This document shows, piece by piece, positions 35,601-45,332 of a stretch of DNA of 64,000 bases (its first letter is position 1; each line of letters begins with the position of its first letter). This stretch comes from Achromobacter sp. AONIH1 (lineage in GTDB: Bacteria; Pseudomonadota; Gammaproteobacteria; Burkholderiales; Burkholderiaceae_B). The notes under the pieces are model-generated. The model did no database searches and was not told the DNA's origin. It worked only from the letters and a program-made list of their open reading frames with translations. The position numbers and the translations under genes were made by a program. Location of the stretch: positions 5,890,001 through 5,954,000 of the forward strand of contig NZ_CP026124.1 in the NCBI RefSeq assembly GCF_002902905.1, given 5' to 3'.

Positions 35601-36848
35601 ATGAATCGTCATTCGCGCGTCCGCCGCGCGCCGGTGTACGGCGCCATCATCGCGGGCGGCATCACGCTGTTCGGCAATGCCGTGGCGGCGGTCGCGCTGC
35701 CGTGGCTGGTGCTCGGCATTACCGGCAGCGCGGCCTGGACCGGCGCGGCCGCCGCGGCCGGCATGGTGCCGCTGATCATCGGCGCCTTCTTCGGCGGCCA
35801 GATGCTGGAGCGCCATGGCGCCAGGCGCGTCGCGGTGGCTGCCGACCTGGTCAGCGCCGGCAGCCTGATCGCCATCGCGCTGCTCCATGAAAACGGCCAG
35901 CTCGGCATGACGGCGCTCATGGCCCTGATCGCGCTGGGCGCGCTGTTCGACGGGCCGGGCATGGCGGCGTCGGAATCGCGCTACCCCGAACTGGCCCGCT
36001 TGGCGCGAATGCCGTTGGAACGCGTCACGGCGATGGACGAGCTGGCCGACGGCGCCGCCACCATCGCGGGCCCCATCGCCGCCGGCCTGAGCATCGCCCT
36101 GGTCGGACCTGAACTGACCATGTGGCTCACGGCGCTGTGCTCGATCACGGCGGCGGCGCTGAACGCGATCTATCTGCCCGGCAGGCGGCGGGCCGCGCGC
36201 GGGAAGGTGGCGCGGCAAGGCGCGCTGATCGGCGTGCGTTTCCTGTGGTCCGAGCCGCCGCTGCGCGCGCTGGTGCTGACGGGCATGGCCGTGGTCAGCC
36301 TGTTCAGCGCCCTGGACGCCGTGGTCATGCCGGTCTTCCTGCGCGACAGCGGCCGGGACGCCGCCGACCTGGGCAGCTTCCTGGCCCTGGCCGGCGGCGG
36401 CGCCATCGTGTCCGCGCTGGCCTACGCCCGTCATGGGCAGCGCCTGGGGCCTCGGCGGATCCTGCTGGCCAGCCTGGCGCTGGAAACCCTGGCCTTCGCG
36501 CTGCTGGCGCTGCAGGACGGCGACGCGCTGATGCTGCTGTCCGGCGCGCTGGCCGGGCTGGGCGTGGGCCCGCTCAATCCGCTGATCAGCACGGCGCTGC
36601 TGCGCGGCACGCCCGCCGCGATACGCGGCAGAGTCCTGAGCGCCTTCAACGCGCTGGCGCTGGTCGCCACGCCGCTGGCCGTGCTGTTGGCCGGCGCCGC
36701 CATCGAACTGGCGGGCACGCGCGCCGTCATGATTTGCCTGGCCGCCATGTTCGCGCTGCTGGCCCTGCCCTACCTGCTTGCCCCCGCCCACGAGGCGGTT
36801 CGCGCCGCGCGCCCCGCCTCGCCCACCAACCGGGAATCCTCCCGATGA
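35601..36848 (+). CDS. MFS transporter (drug-efflux type)
   Basis: 415 residues with about twelve predicted membrane helices, starting at GAIIAGGITLFGNAVAAVAL. The loop 2-3 motif of the major facilitator family appears as FGGQMLERHGARRVAVAADL, repeated in degenerate form at RHGQRLGPRRILLASLALET. The protein resembles DHA3/EntS-like exporters. It is the first gene of an operon with an RND adaptor and RND pump, its stop overlapping the adaptor start (ATGA). An MFS pump in front of an RND pair is unusual; it may move substrate to the periplasm for the RND complex to expel. Confidence 0.9.
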   Translation: MNRHSRVRRAPVYGAIIAGGITLFGNAVAAVALPWLVLGITGSAAWTGAAAAAGMVPLIIGAFFGGQMLERHGARRVAVAADLVSAGSLIAIALLHENGQLGMTALMALIALGALFDGPGMAASESRYPELARLARMPLERVTAMDELADGAATIAGPIAAGLSIALVGPELTMWLTALCSITAAALNAIYLPGRRRAARGKVARQGALIGVRFLWSEPPLRALVLTGMAVVSLFSALDAVVMPVFLRDSGRDAADLGSFLALAGGGAIVSALAYARHGQRLGPRRILLASLALETLAFALLALQDGDALMLLSGALAGLGVGPLNPLISTALLRGTPAAIRGRVLSAFNALALVATPLAVLLAGAAIELAGTRAVMICLAAMFALLALPYLLAPAHEAVRAARPASPTNRESSR

Positions 36849-38053
36849 CCTCGACGTCCCCCATGAGCATGAACGCCGCTTCCCGGCGCAAGACCCTGCT
36901 TGCCCGCCACCGATACAGTCTCGCCGCCGCCTGCGCCCTGGCGATGGCCGCGCTTGCCGCGCTGGCGTTGCGCGCCGCGCCCGCCGCCGTGGCAGAGACG
37001 CCGCAGGCCGCGCCGGCCTTGCGCGTCACCACCGTCGTGGCCGGCCCGGGCACGGTCCCGATCCGCATCGCGGTGAGCGGATCCCTGGTTGGCAGGGACG
37101 AGATCGCCATCCGCACGCCGTTGCAGGACCAGCGCATCGCGGCGGTGCTGGTCGAGGAAGGCGATTGGGTGCGCGCCGGCCAGCCGCTGGCGACGCTGGA
37201 AACGGATACTCTGGACGCGCAGCTGCGCCAGGCGCAGGCGACGCTGGGCCGGGCGCGGGCGCAGGTGCAGCAGCAGGAAGCGCTGAACGCCGAGGCCCAG
37301 ACCCAGTTGCGGCGCATCGCGCCCCTGGTCCGCTCCGGCTCGGTCAGCGCGCAGCAGATCGACCAGCAGCAGGCGCAGGCGCGTTCCAGCGCCGCCGCGC
37401 TCGCCGCCGCCCGCGCCGAACAGGAACAGGCCCGCGCCGGGGTGGCGCAGGCACAGGCGCAACGCGACAAGGCCGCGCTGCTTGCGCCGGCCGACGGCAT
37501 CGTGTCCGAGCGCCACGCGCGGGCCGGCGCATTGGGCGGCGACGCGCCGCTGTTCAAGCTGATCCGCGACGGCCTGCTCGAACTGGACGGCGAGGTGCCC
37601 GAAAGCGCGCTGGCCGGCATCCTGCCCGGCATGCCCGCGCGGGTGCGAGTGCCCGGCGCGACGGATGCGGTGGCCGGCAGCGTTCGCCGCGTATCGCCCA
37701 AGGTGGACGAGGCGACGCGCATGGGCCGTGTCCGGATCGCGCTGGAGGCGGCGCCGGCGATCCGGGCGGGCAGCTTCGCCGCCACGACGCTGGAGACCGG
37801 CCAGGACGCGCTGCCGGTCGTGGTGCCGCAGCGCGCGGTGACATTCGGCGCGCAAGGCGCGGCCTCGGTCATGGTGCTGGACGCCGCCGGCCGCGTGGCC
37901 CGGCGCGCGGTCACGCTGGGCAGGCTCAATGGTTCGGTGGCCGAAGTCCGGTCGGGACTGGACGCGGGCGAACGCCTCGTGGCCACCGCGACCGCCTTCA
38001 TCAAGGAAGGCGACATCGTGACGTCCGCGCAGCCGGAGGCGCCGGCGCGATGA
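36845..38053 (+). CDS. RND efflux periplasmic adaptor (HlyD/AcrA family)
   Basis: 402 residues; the start at 36845 overlaps the MFS stop. An N-terminal membrane anchor (about 22-45) precedes the lipoyl halves (EIAIRTPLQDQRIAAVLVEE, LLAPADGIVSERHARAGALG). An Ala/Gln-rich alpha-hairpin lies between them (about 118-210), followed by beta-barrel and membrane-proximal domains (VPESALAGILPGMPARVRV, VPQRAVTFGAQGAASVMVLD). It bridges the RND pump at 38050 to an outer-membrane duct, most likely the divergent NodT protein. Its stop overlaps the pump start by four bases. Confidence 0.93.
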   Translation: MTSTSPMSMNAASRRKTLLARHRYSLAAACALAMAALAALALRAAPAAVAETPQAAPALRVTTVVAGPGTVPIRIAVSGSLVGRDEIAIRTPLQDQRIAAVLVEEGDWVRAGQPLATLETDTLDAQLRQAQATLGRARAQVQQQEALNAEAQTQLRRIAPLVRSGSVSAQQIDQQQAQARSSAAALAAARAEQEQARAGVAQAQAQRDKAALLAPADGIVSERHARAGALGGDAPLFKLIRDGLLELDGEVPESALAGILPGMPARVRVPGATDAVAGSVRRVSPKVDEATRMGRVRIALEAAPAIRAGSFAATTLETGQDALPVVVPQRAVTFGAQGAASVMVLDAAGRVARRAVTLGRLNGSVAEVRSGLDAGERLVATATAFIKEGDIVTSAQPEAPAR

Positions 38054-41000
38054 GCATGCAACTGTCTTCCTGGGCGATCCGTCGGCCCATCCCCACCATC
38101 GTGCTGTTCCTGGTGCTGGCGATCGCCGGCTGGACATCCTTTCTCGGCCTGCCGATCAACGCCAATCCGCGCGTGGATTTTCCCGTGGTGACGGTCGCGG
38201 TGCCCCAGGTCGGCGCTGCGCCCACCGAACTGGAACACGCCGTCACGCTGCGGGTGGAGCGCGCCGTCTCCGGCCTGGCCGGCATCCGCCACATCACGTC
38301 CACGGTGGCCGACGGCATTTCCATCACGACGGTGGAATTCCAGTTGGGCATAGACCCGGGCCGGGCCGCCAATGACATCCGCGATGCCATCGCGCAGATC
38401 CGCGCCGACCTGCCCCAGACGATCGAGGAACCCATCATCACCCGCGTCGATATCGAGGGCGGCGCCATCCTGAACTACGCGGTCAGCACCCAGGCCCTGG
38501 GCCTGGTCGACGTCTCGTGGTTCGTCGACGATGTGGTCAGCCGGGAACTGCTGTCCGTGCCCGGCGTGCAGAAGGTGCAGCGCCTGGGCGGGGTGGAGCG
38601 CGAAGTCCGGGTCGCCCTGCGCGCCGACCGGCTGGAGGCACTGGGGCTGGGCGCGGACCAGGTCAACGCGCAGCTGCTGCGCGCCAACGCCAACGTCCCC
38701 GGCGGCCGCGCCACGCTTGCCGGCGCCGAGCAATCGATACGCGCGCTCGGCAGCGCCGCCAGCGTGCAGGCGCTGGGCGCGACGCCCATCGCATTGCCCG
38801 ACGGCCGCTGGACGCGGCTCGACGATATCGCGGTCCTGCGCGATGGCGCCGGCGAGGCGCGCACGCGGGCCAGGCTGGACGGCCAGGAGGTGGTGGGCTT
38901 CGCCGTGTTCCGCGCCAAGGGGTCCAGCGATACACGCGTCGCGCAGGGCGTGGAGCACGCCCTGGAACAACTGCGCCGCCAGCACGCCGACGTCGACATC
39001 CAGCTGGTGTCCTCGTCCGTGGCCTATACGCTGGCCAGCTACGACGCGGCCATCATGACGCTGGTCGAAGGCGCCGCGCTGACCGTGCTGGTCGTCTTCC
39101 TGTTCCTGCGCAGCTGGCGGGCCACGCTGGTGGCGGCGATCGCGCTGCCGCTGTCCATCCTGCCCGCCTTCGCGGTCATGGCCTGGTTCGGCTACACGCT
39201 GAACAGCATCACGCTGCTGGCGCTGACCCTGGTGATCGGCATCCTGGTGGACGACGCCATCGTCGAGATCGAGAACATCGAGCGCCATCTCGACATGGGC
39301 AAGCGGCCCTACCGCGCCGCGCTGGATGCGTCCGACGCCATCGGCTTCGCGGTCGTGGCCATCACGGCCACCATTGTCGCGGTGTTCCTGCCGGTCAGCT
39401 TCATCGGCGGTTTCGTCGGCCAGTATTTCGCGCCCTTCGGCGTCACCGTGTCGGCGGCCGTGCTGGCCTCGCTGCTGGTGGCCCGGCTGGTGACCCCGCT
39501 CATGGCGGCGTACCTGCTCGCGCCCAAGCCGCCGGCCGGCCAGCGCCAGGAAGCCGGCCATGCCACCGGCCTGCTCGGGCGCTACCTGCGCATGCTGGAC
39601 TGGGCGCTGCGGCATCGCCGCAAGAGCCTGGCGCTGGCCGCCGCCTTCCTGGCCGCGTCGCTGGCGCTGGCGCCGCTGCTGCCGTCGGGCTTCATGCCCG
39701 TCAGCGATCTCAGCCTGAGCCGGGTCGACGTGTTCTTTCCGCCGGGCACGCCACTGTCCCAGACGGACGGCAAGCTCGACGAGATGGCGGCGCGGCTGCG
39801 CCAGCGGCCCGAAGTGCGCGCCGTCTTCACCACGGCGGGCGGCGAGGACGCGTCCGGCGCGACCGACGTCGCCAACGGGCAATTGCTGATCCGGCTGGTG
39901 CCGGCCGACCAGCGCGAACTCAGCCAGAAGGCGTTCGAGCATGCCGTGCGGCCGCTACTGGACGCGTTCCCCGACACGCGCTATGCCTTCCGCGGCGACA
40001 GCGCGGCGCGCGACGTGTCGATCATCCTGGCCGGCGCGGATGCCGACGCCCTGTCGCGGGCCGCGCATGCGCTGGAACGCGACATGCGCGCGCTGCCGGG
40101 CCTCGCCAACGTGCAGGTCAAGGAACCGCTGCCGCGCCCCGAACTGCTGATCCGCCCGCGCGCGGACGAAGCGGCGCGGGCGGGCGTCACCGCCGCGTCG
40201 ATCGGCACGGTGGCGCGCATCGCCACCGTGGGCGACACCAATGCCAATTCGGCGCGCTTCAACTTCGCGGACCGGCAGGTGCCCGTGCGCGTGCTGCTGC
40301 CCGCGCTCGAACAGGGCGACCTGCAGGCGCTGGGCAATCTGCGCGTCTCGACCGACAGCGGCGCGACGGTGGCGCTGCGCAGCGTCGCGGACATCGGATA
40401 CGGCAGCGGCCCGGCCCGCATCGAGCGGTCCGCGCGACTGCGCAGGATCTCGGTGGACGCGGACCTGTCCGGAACGACGCTGGGCACCGCGCTGGAAGCC
40501 ATCGACGCCTTGCCCGCCCTGCGCGAGCTGCCGGCCGGCGTGCGCCGGATCGAGTACGGCGACGCGGAGTACATGCGGGAAATGTTCGAGAAGTTCAGCG
40601 TCGCCATGACCTTCGGCGTGCTGATGGTGTATGCGGTGCTGATCCTGCTGTTCCGGGATTTCCTGCAGCCCCTGACCATCCTGACATCGCTGCCGCTGGC
40701 GATCGGCGGCGCCGTCGGCGGGCTGCTGCTCTATGGCGCGGCCATCGACCTGCCGGTGGTGATCGGCCTGCTCATGCTCATGGGGATCGTGACGAAGAAC
40801 TCCATCCTCATGGTGGAATTCGTGATCGAGAAGCGCCGCCATGGCATGGCGCGCCACGAGGCGCTGATGCAATCGGGCGCGGAACGCGCCCGACCCATCA
40901 TCATGACCACCATCGCCATGGTGGCCGGCATGGTGCCCGCGCTACTCAGCACCGGCGCCGACGCCGGCTTCCGCGCGCCGATGGCCGTGGCGGTCATCGG

Positions 41001-41145
41001 CGGGCTGATCACCTCCACCCTGCTGAGCCTGATCTTCGTCCCCGTGGTCTTCAGCTACATGGACGACCTGCGCAACTGGCTGGCGCCCAGGCTGGCGCGG
41101 CTGACATCCGTCACGCAGCGGGACCGCGACGAAGAGGAGGCATGA
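38050..41145 (+). CDS. RND-family multidrug efflux permease (HAE1 type)
   Basis: 1,031 residues, the usual length. Twelve transmembrane helices in two repeats are recognisable, with large periplasmic loops after helices 1 and 7. Proton-relay residues are in place: VIGILVDDAIVEIENIERHL (AspAsp in helix 4) and MGIVTKNSILMVEFVIEKRR (Lys in helix 10). The opening IRRPIPTIVLFLVLAIAG and NANPRVDFPVVTVAVPQVGA are typical of the MdtC/MexF-like group. It is the last gene of the MFS-adaptor-RND operon and has a GC-rich, apparently terminator-free 3' end facing a convergent gene. Confidence 0.95.
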   Translation: MSMQLSSWAIRRPIPTIVLFLVLAIAGWTSFLGLPINANPRVDFPVVTVAVPQVGAAPTELEHAVTLRVERAVSGLAGIRHITSTVADGISITTVEFQLGIDPGRAANDIRDAIAQIRADLPQTIEEPIITRVDIEGGAILNYAVSTQALGLVDVSWFVDDVVSRELLSVPGVQKVQRLGGVEREVRVALRADRLEALGLGADQVNAQLLRANANVPGGRATLAGAEQSIRALGSAASVQALGATPIALPDGRWTRLDDIAVLRDGAGEARTRARLDGQEVVGFAVFRAKGSSDTRVAQGVEHALEQLRRQHADVDIQLVSSSVAYTLASYDAAIMTLVEGAALTVLVVFLFLRSWRATLVAAIALPLSILPAFAVMAWFGYTLNSITLLALTLVIGILVDDAIVEIENIERHLDMGKRPYRAALDASDAIGFAVVAITATIVAVFLPVSFIGGFVGQYFAPFGVTVSAAVLASLLVARLVTPLMAAYLLAPKPPAGQRQEAGHATGLLGRYLRMLDWALRHRRKSLALAAAFLAASLALAPLLPSGFMPVSDLSLSRVDVFFPPGTPLSQTDGKLDEMAARLRQRPEVRAVFTTAGGEDASGATDVANGQLLIRLVPADQRELSQKAFEHAVRPLLDAFPDTRYAFRGDSAARDVSIILAGADADALSRAAHALERDMRALPGLANVQVKEPLPRPELLIRPRADEAARAGVTAASIGTVARIATVGDTNANSARFNFADRQVPVRVLLPALEQGDLQALGNLRVSTDSGATVALRSVADIGYGSGPARIERSARLRRISVDADLSGTTLGTALEAIDALPALRELPAGVRRIEYGDAEYMREMFEKFSVAMTFGVLMVYAVLILLFRDFLQPLTILTSLPLAIGGAVGGLLLYGAAIDLPVVIGLLMLMGIVTKNSILMVEFVIEKRRHGMARHEALMQSGAERARPIIMTTIAMVAGMVPALLSTGADAGFRAPMAVAVIGGLITSTLLSLIFVPVVFSYMDDLRNWLAPRLARLTSVTQRDRDEEEA

Positions 41146-41178
41146 ACAAGCGCCGCGAACCGGCGCGCGGCCGGCCCG

Positions 41179-41823
41179 CTACGGGTCGACCGAGCGCATG
41201 TCGCAACTGGTCTCCTCGGACCCGCAGATGCCACGGAACCACGCCCGCCCCCGCTTGCGGTCCTTCGGCGCCAGCGGCTCCAGCTTCTCGTCGTTGCGCA
41301 TCTCGTAGTCCAGCAGCAGCCACTCACCGTCGCAGGCGACGATGCCGCGCAGCGCGACCCGGTCGCGCAGCCAGTCGCCCTTCAGGTCGAGCAGCCGCTC
41401 GCTGCCGGCGTCGGGACGCGCATAACCGCGCGCCGACTGCACGCCGACCTGCATGTCCCCGGCCTCGATCCATCCCTCGCCTTGGTACACCGGCCGGGGC
41501 TTTTCGCTCATCTCGTCGCTGGCGCCCTTGATCTTGAGCCAGCCATCGCGCGCCTCGACCAGATCGAACGTGACGCTGTAGTAGTCCAGGGCCGGATCGA
41601 GACTCTCGCCGCGCGTCGTCGGCAGGCTGCCGACCACCTTGGCGGTCGCGGACGCCTCCGCGCGCACCACGATCGCGGGCTTGTCATTGACCGTCCAGCC
41701 GGAGAATCGGCAGACGGTCGGTCCCGGCGGCGTCCAGGCCGCCGTTCCGGCATTGGCCTGGGCATTGAGCGCGGGCGACAGGGTCAGCGCGACAAGCGCC
41801 AGCAGCATGCGTCGAACAGTCAT
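41179..41823 (-). CDS. Exported protein of unknown function, SH3-like
   Basis: 214 residues from the ATG at 41823, which gives a signal peptide (MTVRRMLLALVALTLSPALN). The region around 35-90 (NDKPAIVVRAEASATAKVVG, DGWLKIKGASDE) resembles a bacterial SH3 domain. Cysteines at about 28 (TVCRFSGW), then VACDGEW and CGSEETSCDM near the end could form disulphides. No close family comes to mind. It converges on the RND operon with a 33-base gap and appears monocistronic. Confidence 0.8.
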   Translation of the reverse strand: MTVRRMLLALVALTLSPALNAQANAGTAAWTPPGPTVCRFSGWTVNDKPAIVVRAEASATAKVVGSLPTTRGESLDPALDYYSVTFDLVEARDGWLKIKGASDEMSEKPRPVYQGEGWIEAGDMQVGVQSARGYARPDAGSERLLDLKGDWLRDRVALRGIVACDGEWLLLDYEMRNDEKLEPLAPKDRKRGRAWFRGICGSEETSCDMRSVDP

Positions 41824-41887
41824 GGGGGTGGTCACACCGTCTGTTTGAGCTGGCGCGATGCGGTTGTGCCAGCAAAGGTTGGCATAG

Positions 41888-41907
41888 GGCGGATCCCGGG
41901 ATCCGCC
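41888..41907. repeat. Perfect 20-bp palindrome
   Basis: GGCGGATCCCGGGATCCGCC is its own reverse complement; a second small GCGCGAAGCGCG inverted repeat follows at once. No T-run is present. It lies 65 bases upstream of the SH3-like gene and may be a degenerate repetitive element or protein-binding site. Confidence 0.6.
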
Positions 41908-42080
41908 TTGCGCGAAGCGCGGGTTGCCGCGCCAGAAAAAGCGTACCATGGCCGGCCCGGACTTCTGCCGGGCGATACAGATTGCCTTGGCGGCTTCGCG
42001 CCGTCCCTGTCTTTGCCCGCCAAGAGCACTCTCATGACGCGACGAGCAGCGGCCATGCCTTTCAGAGAAATCTATTCGCG

Positions 42081-42506
42081 ATGCACCCCGTATTAGCCAC
42101 TGCCCTGGCCAAGATCTGCCAAGAACGCGATGAAAAATCCTATTCAGCGTCGTTGGATGCCGTCTCAGCCATCGTTCGCCACTTCGGCGAAGTCAATTTG
42201 GCAGAGGTACTTTTCTCGGAAATACCCAGGACGGTGCCGTTCGAACTTGTTGCCGAGCTGTTCGACCTGCTCGCCTGGCAGACCAACGACAACGGCGCCA
42301 GCATGGCCAGAACAACTGAAGCATGGCTACGCGAGGGATCCGACAGTCGAAAACTCCTGATCGCCTTGCATCTTGAGGTTTACCCGTTCGTCGACGGCGG
42401 AGAAATGGAGCGTGTCCTGCTTCCACTCGCCAAAACCAATGCTCGCGTGTCCGCCCGGTGTATGGCTTTGATTCACGCGCGCCGTAGCGCGAGCCATGTA
42501 GGTTGA
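42081..42506 (+). CDS. Hypothetical soluble protein
   Basis: 141 residues, predicted all-helical and acidic, without signal peptide or membrane segment (MHPVLATALAKICQERDEKS; LAEVLFSEIPRTVPFELVAE; GGEMERVLLPLAKTNARVSA). I do not recognise it. GC content and codon use are visibly lower than in its neighbours (codons such as AAA, TTG, ATT, GAT), suggesting horizontal origin. There is no obvious ribosome-binding site, so the start is uncertain. It stands alone between two unrelated units. Confidence 0.6.
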   Translation: MHPVLATALAKICQERDEKSYSASLDAVSAIVRHFGEVNLAEVLFSEIPRTVPFELVAELFDLLAWQTNDNGASMARTTEAWLREGSDSRKLLIALHLEVYPFVDGGEMERVLLPLAKTNARVSARCMALIHARRSASHVG

Positions 42507-42584
42507 CGATTCGGCGAAGCGGACCTGTCAAGATCAATCGGACCGGCCCCATTGTTCCCGCTCATACACCCGGCTCTTGCCCCT

Positions 42585-43073
42585 TCACTTCCCCTCATCC
42601 GCCTCCACCCCCACCATCATCCGCAAACATCGCAGGAACACCGGCCGCAGTTCCTCCGGCAGCGGCGCCAGCACTTGCGCCTCGACCTGCGCGTCGCGCG
42701 GCAGCACGCGCATCAGCAGGTCCAGGCCGGCCTCGGTGATTTCAAGCGCGTAGGCGCGCGCATCCTCGGCCGAGCGCGTGCGCCGCACATAGCCCTTGGC
42801 CGTCATGCGGGCGATCATCTCGGCGAAGGAATTGCGGTCCAGCGCGATCAGTTCGGCGATGCGGCTCTGGGTGGCGCCGGGATGCTGGTGGACGGTGATC
42901 AGCAGGGCCTTCTGCCGGGGTGTCAGGTCCTCGTCGGGAAAGGCCTGCGCGAACAGCGCCTCGGCCCGGAAGTGGGCCCGCCGCAACAGGTGCGACGCCA
43001 CCTGGGTCAGATCGAAGTCCCGCAAGGCGCGGGACGAGGCCGGACGGCGGGCGGTCGGACGGGAGGCGGTCAT
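42585..43073 (-). CDS. MarR-family transcriptional regulator
   Basis: 162 residues from the ATG at 43073, which has GGAAAG four bases upstream; an ATG at 43085 lacks a ribosome site. The winged helix is at about 50-120 (LTPRQKALLITVHQHPGATQ, SRIAELIALDRNSFAEMIAR, AKGYVRRTRSAEDARAYALE). It is divergent from the 3-hydroxyanthranilate catabolic genes. A 12-base palindrome next to the predicted transcription start of that operon is a good operator candidate, so I infer repression relieved by a pathway aromatic such as 3-hydroxyanthranilate. Confidence 0.9.
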   Translation of the reverse strand: MTASRPTARRPASSRALRDFDLTQVASHLLRRAHFRAEALFAQAFPDEDLTPRQKALLITVHQHPGATQSRIAELIALDRNSFAEMIARMTAKGYVRRTRSAEDARAYALEITEAGLDLLMRVLPRDAQVEAQVLAPLPEELRPVFLRCLRMMVGVEADEGK

Positions 43074-43219
43074 CGGGCTTTCCATGAAATAGGCCAGGCG
43101 ATTGTAGGCACAGGCGGCCGACGCCGAAAGACGCTGGCTCCCGGGCCCGGCCCCCGGCCCGTCTCCGCGCGGCCAGGCGACGCCAACGCGGCAGCGCTCG
43201 CCTTGGGCAAAACCCGGCG

Positions 43220-43248
43220 TTGACTTCGCCGGACGCGCCGCCTAAGAT
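43220..43248 (+). promoter_or_regulatory. Sigma-70-type promoter for the aminomuconate operon
   Basis: TTGACT (43220-43225), a 17-base spacer and TAAGAT (43243-43248). Five of six bases match the -35 consensus and four of six the -10, with ideal spacing, and transcription would start about 70 bases before the dehydrogenase gene. Confidence 0.6.
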
Positions 43249-43259
43249 CGTCAATATAG

Positions 43260-43271
43260 TACGTATACGTA
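43260..43271. promoter_or_regulatory. Palindromic operator, probably for the divergent MarR regulator
   Basis: TACGTATACGTA is a perfect 12-base palindrome within an AT-rich stretch with outer AATA/TATT inverted bases. It lies just downstream of the predicted promoter, where bound repressor would block transcription. Confidence 0.6.
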
Positions 43272-43324
43272 TTTTATTGCCGGTACCCGCCACGCCGCGC
43301 GACCTGTTCCCAGGAATTCCGATC

Positions 43325-44782
43325 ATGACGATCCGCCAGCTACGCAATTACATCGACGGCCGTTTCGAAGACGGCGCCTCGACCTTCGACAAGCACAGCC
43401 CGGTCGATCACGCGCTGATCGCCCAGGTCCACGAGGCCAGCCGCGAGCAGGTCGACCGCGCCGTCGCCGCCGCAAGGCGCGCCTTGCCGGCCTGGGCCGC
43501 CCTGCCGGTGGCCGCGCGCACCGATCAGCTGCTGGCGCTGGCCGACGGCATCACCCGCCGCTTCGACGACTTCCTGCAGGCCGAGATCGGCGACACCGGC
43601 AAGCCGGTGTCCTGGGCCAGCCAGATCGACATCCCGCGCGGGGCCGCGAATTTCCGCGCCTTCGCCGAGCTGGCGCGCACGCTGGACATGGAAAGCTACA
43701 TGACCGACACGCCCGACGGCCGGCAGGCGCTGAACTACGCGTACCGCAAGCCGCTGGGCGCGGTCGGCGTGATCTCGCCGTGGAACCTGCCGCTGCTGCT
43801 GCTGACCTGGAAGGTGGCGCCGGCGCTGGCCTTCGGCAACACCGTCATCATGAAACCGTCGGAAGTGACGCCGTCCACCGCGACCCTGCTGGCCGAGGTC
43901 GCGCACGAGGTGGGCCTGCCGCCCGGCGTGCTCAACCTGACGCATGGCTTCGGCCCGGGTTCGGCGGGTGAATTCATCACCACGCATCCCGATATCGACG
44001 GCATCACCTTCACCGGCGAATCGGCCACCGGAGCGGCCATCATGCGCGCCGTGGCGCCGGGCGTGAAGCCCGTGTCCTTCGAGCTGGGCGGCAAGAACGC
44101 CGCGCTGGTGTTCGCCGACGCCGACTTCGAGGCCGCCGTCGACGGCACCGCGCGCTCGGTCTTCGCCAACTGCGGCCAGGTCTGCCTGTGCACCGAGCGG
44201 GTCTATGTCGAGCGCCCGATCTACGAGCGCTTCGTCGCCGCGCTGGCCGAGCGCGCGCGGGCGCTGCGCATCGGCTGGCCTGGCGATCCGCAGACCGGCA
44301 TGGGCCCGCTGGTGTCGCGCGAGCATCGCGACAAGGTGCTGGCGTATTTCGCGCTGGCGCGCGAGGAAGGCGCCACCGTCGTCACCGGCGGCGGCGTGCC
44401 CATGTTCGGCGACGCCCGCGACGCCGGCGCCTACGTGGAACCGACCATCTGGACCGGCCTGCCCGAGACCGCGCGCTGCATCAAGGAGGAAGTGTTCGGC
44501 CCGGTCTGCCACGTGGCGCCGTTCGACACCGAGGAAGAAGCCATCCGCCTGGCCAACGACAGCCGCTACGGCCTGGCCGCCGCCGTCTGGACCCAGAACC
44601 TGACGCGCGGCCACCGCGTGGCGCAGTCGATGAAGGCGGGACTGGCCTGGGTCAACTGCTGGTTCCTGCGCGACCTGCGCACGCCCTTCGGCGGCAGCGG
44701 CCTGTCCGGCATCGGCCGCGAAGGCGGCCGCCACTCGCTGCACTTCTACACCGAACCCACCAACGTCTGCATCAAGCTGTGA
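43325..44782 (+). CDS. nbaE: 2-aminomuconate 6-semialdehyde dehydrogenase
   Basis: 485 residues, aldehyde dehydrogenase superfamily. NAD-binding and active-site elements are [20 protein letters not shown] (Asn), [39 protein letters not shown] (general-base Glu) and [17 protein letters not shown] (nucleophilic Cys). It belongs to the 2-hydroxymuconic/2-aminomuconic semialdehyde group. It oxidises the product of ACMS decarboxylase to 2-aminomuconate. The next gene, a RidA-type deaminase, acts on that product and begins 25 bases downstream; the dioxygenase and decarboxylase lie 2-4 kb on. This context supports the amino rather than hydroxy substrate. Confidence 0.87.
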   Translation: MTIRQLRNYIDGRFEDGASTFDKHSPVDHALIAQVHEASREQVDRAVAAARRALPAWAALPVAARTDQLLALADGITRRFDDFLQAEIGDTGKPVSWASQIDIPRGAANFRAFAELARTLDMESYMTDTPDGRQALNYAYRKPLGAVGVISPWNLPLLLLTWKVAPALAFGNTVIMKPSEVTPSTATLLAEVAHEVGLPPGVLNLTHGFGPGSAGEFITTHPDIDGITFTGESATGAAIMRAVAPGVKPVSFELGGKNAALVFADADFEAAVDGTARSVFANCGQVCLCTERVYVERPIYERFVAALAERARALRIGWPGDPQTGMGPLVSREHRDKVLAYFALAREEGATVVTGGGVPMFGDARDAGAYVEPTIWTGLPETARCIKEEVFGPVCHVAPFDTEEEAIRLANDSRYGLAAAVWTQNLTRGHRVAQSMKAGLAWVNCWFLRDLRTPFGGSGLSGIGREGGRHSLHFYTEPTNVCIKL

Positions 44783-44807
44783 TGCCTCACTCCTCCAAGG
44801 ACCCCTC

Positions 44808-45239
44808 ATGATCCAGTCCCCCGTCAATGCCACCGTCGTCGCCGGCAAGGCCACGCCGCGCGGCAAGTATCCCCACATCAAGCGCGCCGGCGATTTCCTG
44901 TTCGTCTCCGGCACCAGCTCGCGCCTGCCCGACAACCGCATCGCCGGCGCCGAGGTCGACGCCATGGGCACCGCCACGCTCGACATCCGCGCGCAGACCC
45001 GCGCCGTGATCGAGAACATCCGCGACATCCTGGCCAGCGCCGGCGCCGGCCTGGCCGACGTGGTCGAGATCGGTACTTTCCTGGTCAACATGAACGACTT
45101 CGGTGGCTACAATCAGGTCTACGGCGAGTTCTTCGACGCCGATGGGCCGGCGCGCACAACAGTGGCGGTCCATCAGCTGCCGCACCCGCAATTGCTGATT
45201 GAAATCAAGGCGGTCGCCTACAAACCGCTGGCGCGCTAG
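44808..45239 (+). CDS. nbaF: RidA-family 2-aminomuconate deaminase
   Basis: 143 residues, RidA/YjgF/UK114 fold. Conserved segments are [38 protein letters not shown], and the family Arg in [20 protein letters not shown]. Within aminomuconate clusters such proteins hydrolyse 2-aminomuconate to 4-oxalocrotonate and ammonia. AAGGA lies six bases before the ATG. It directly follows the semialdehyde dehydrogenase. The later enzymes (oxalocrotonate decarboxylase, hydratase, aldolase) are not in this window. Confidence 0.85.
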   Translation: MIQSPVNATVVAGKATPRGKYPHIKRAGDFLFVSGTSSRLPDNRIAGAEVDAMGTATLDIRAQTRAVIENIRDILASAGAGLADVVEIGTFLVNMNDFGGYNQVYGEFFDADGPARTTVAVHQLPHPQLLIEIKAVAYKPLAR

Positions 45240-45332
45240 CGGACAGGCGCGGCGATGGCGCCAGACCGTCTTCCGGCCCTTCCTTCGGAACAGGATCGCC
45301 GCCCCGGCCCGCAAGCCGGGACGGCCGCGCGC

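Noticed and set aside
36727..39942. Minus-strand open frame of 1,071 codons opposite the efflux genes
   Set aside because: Antisense to adaptor and RND genes with perfect motifs; composition typical of a shadow.
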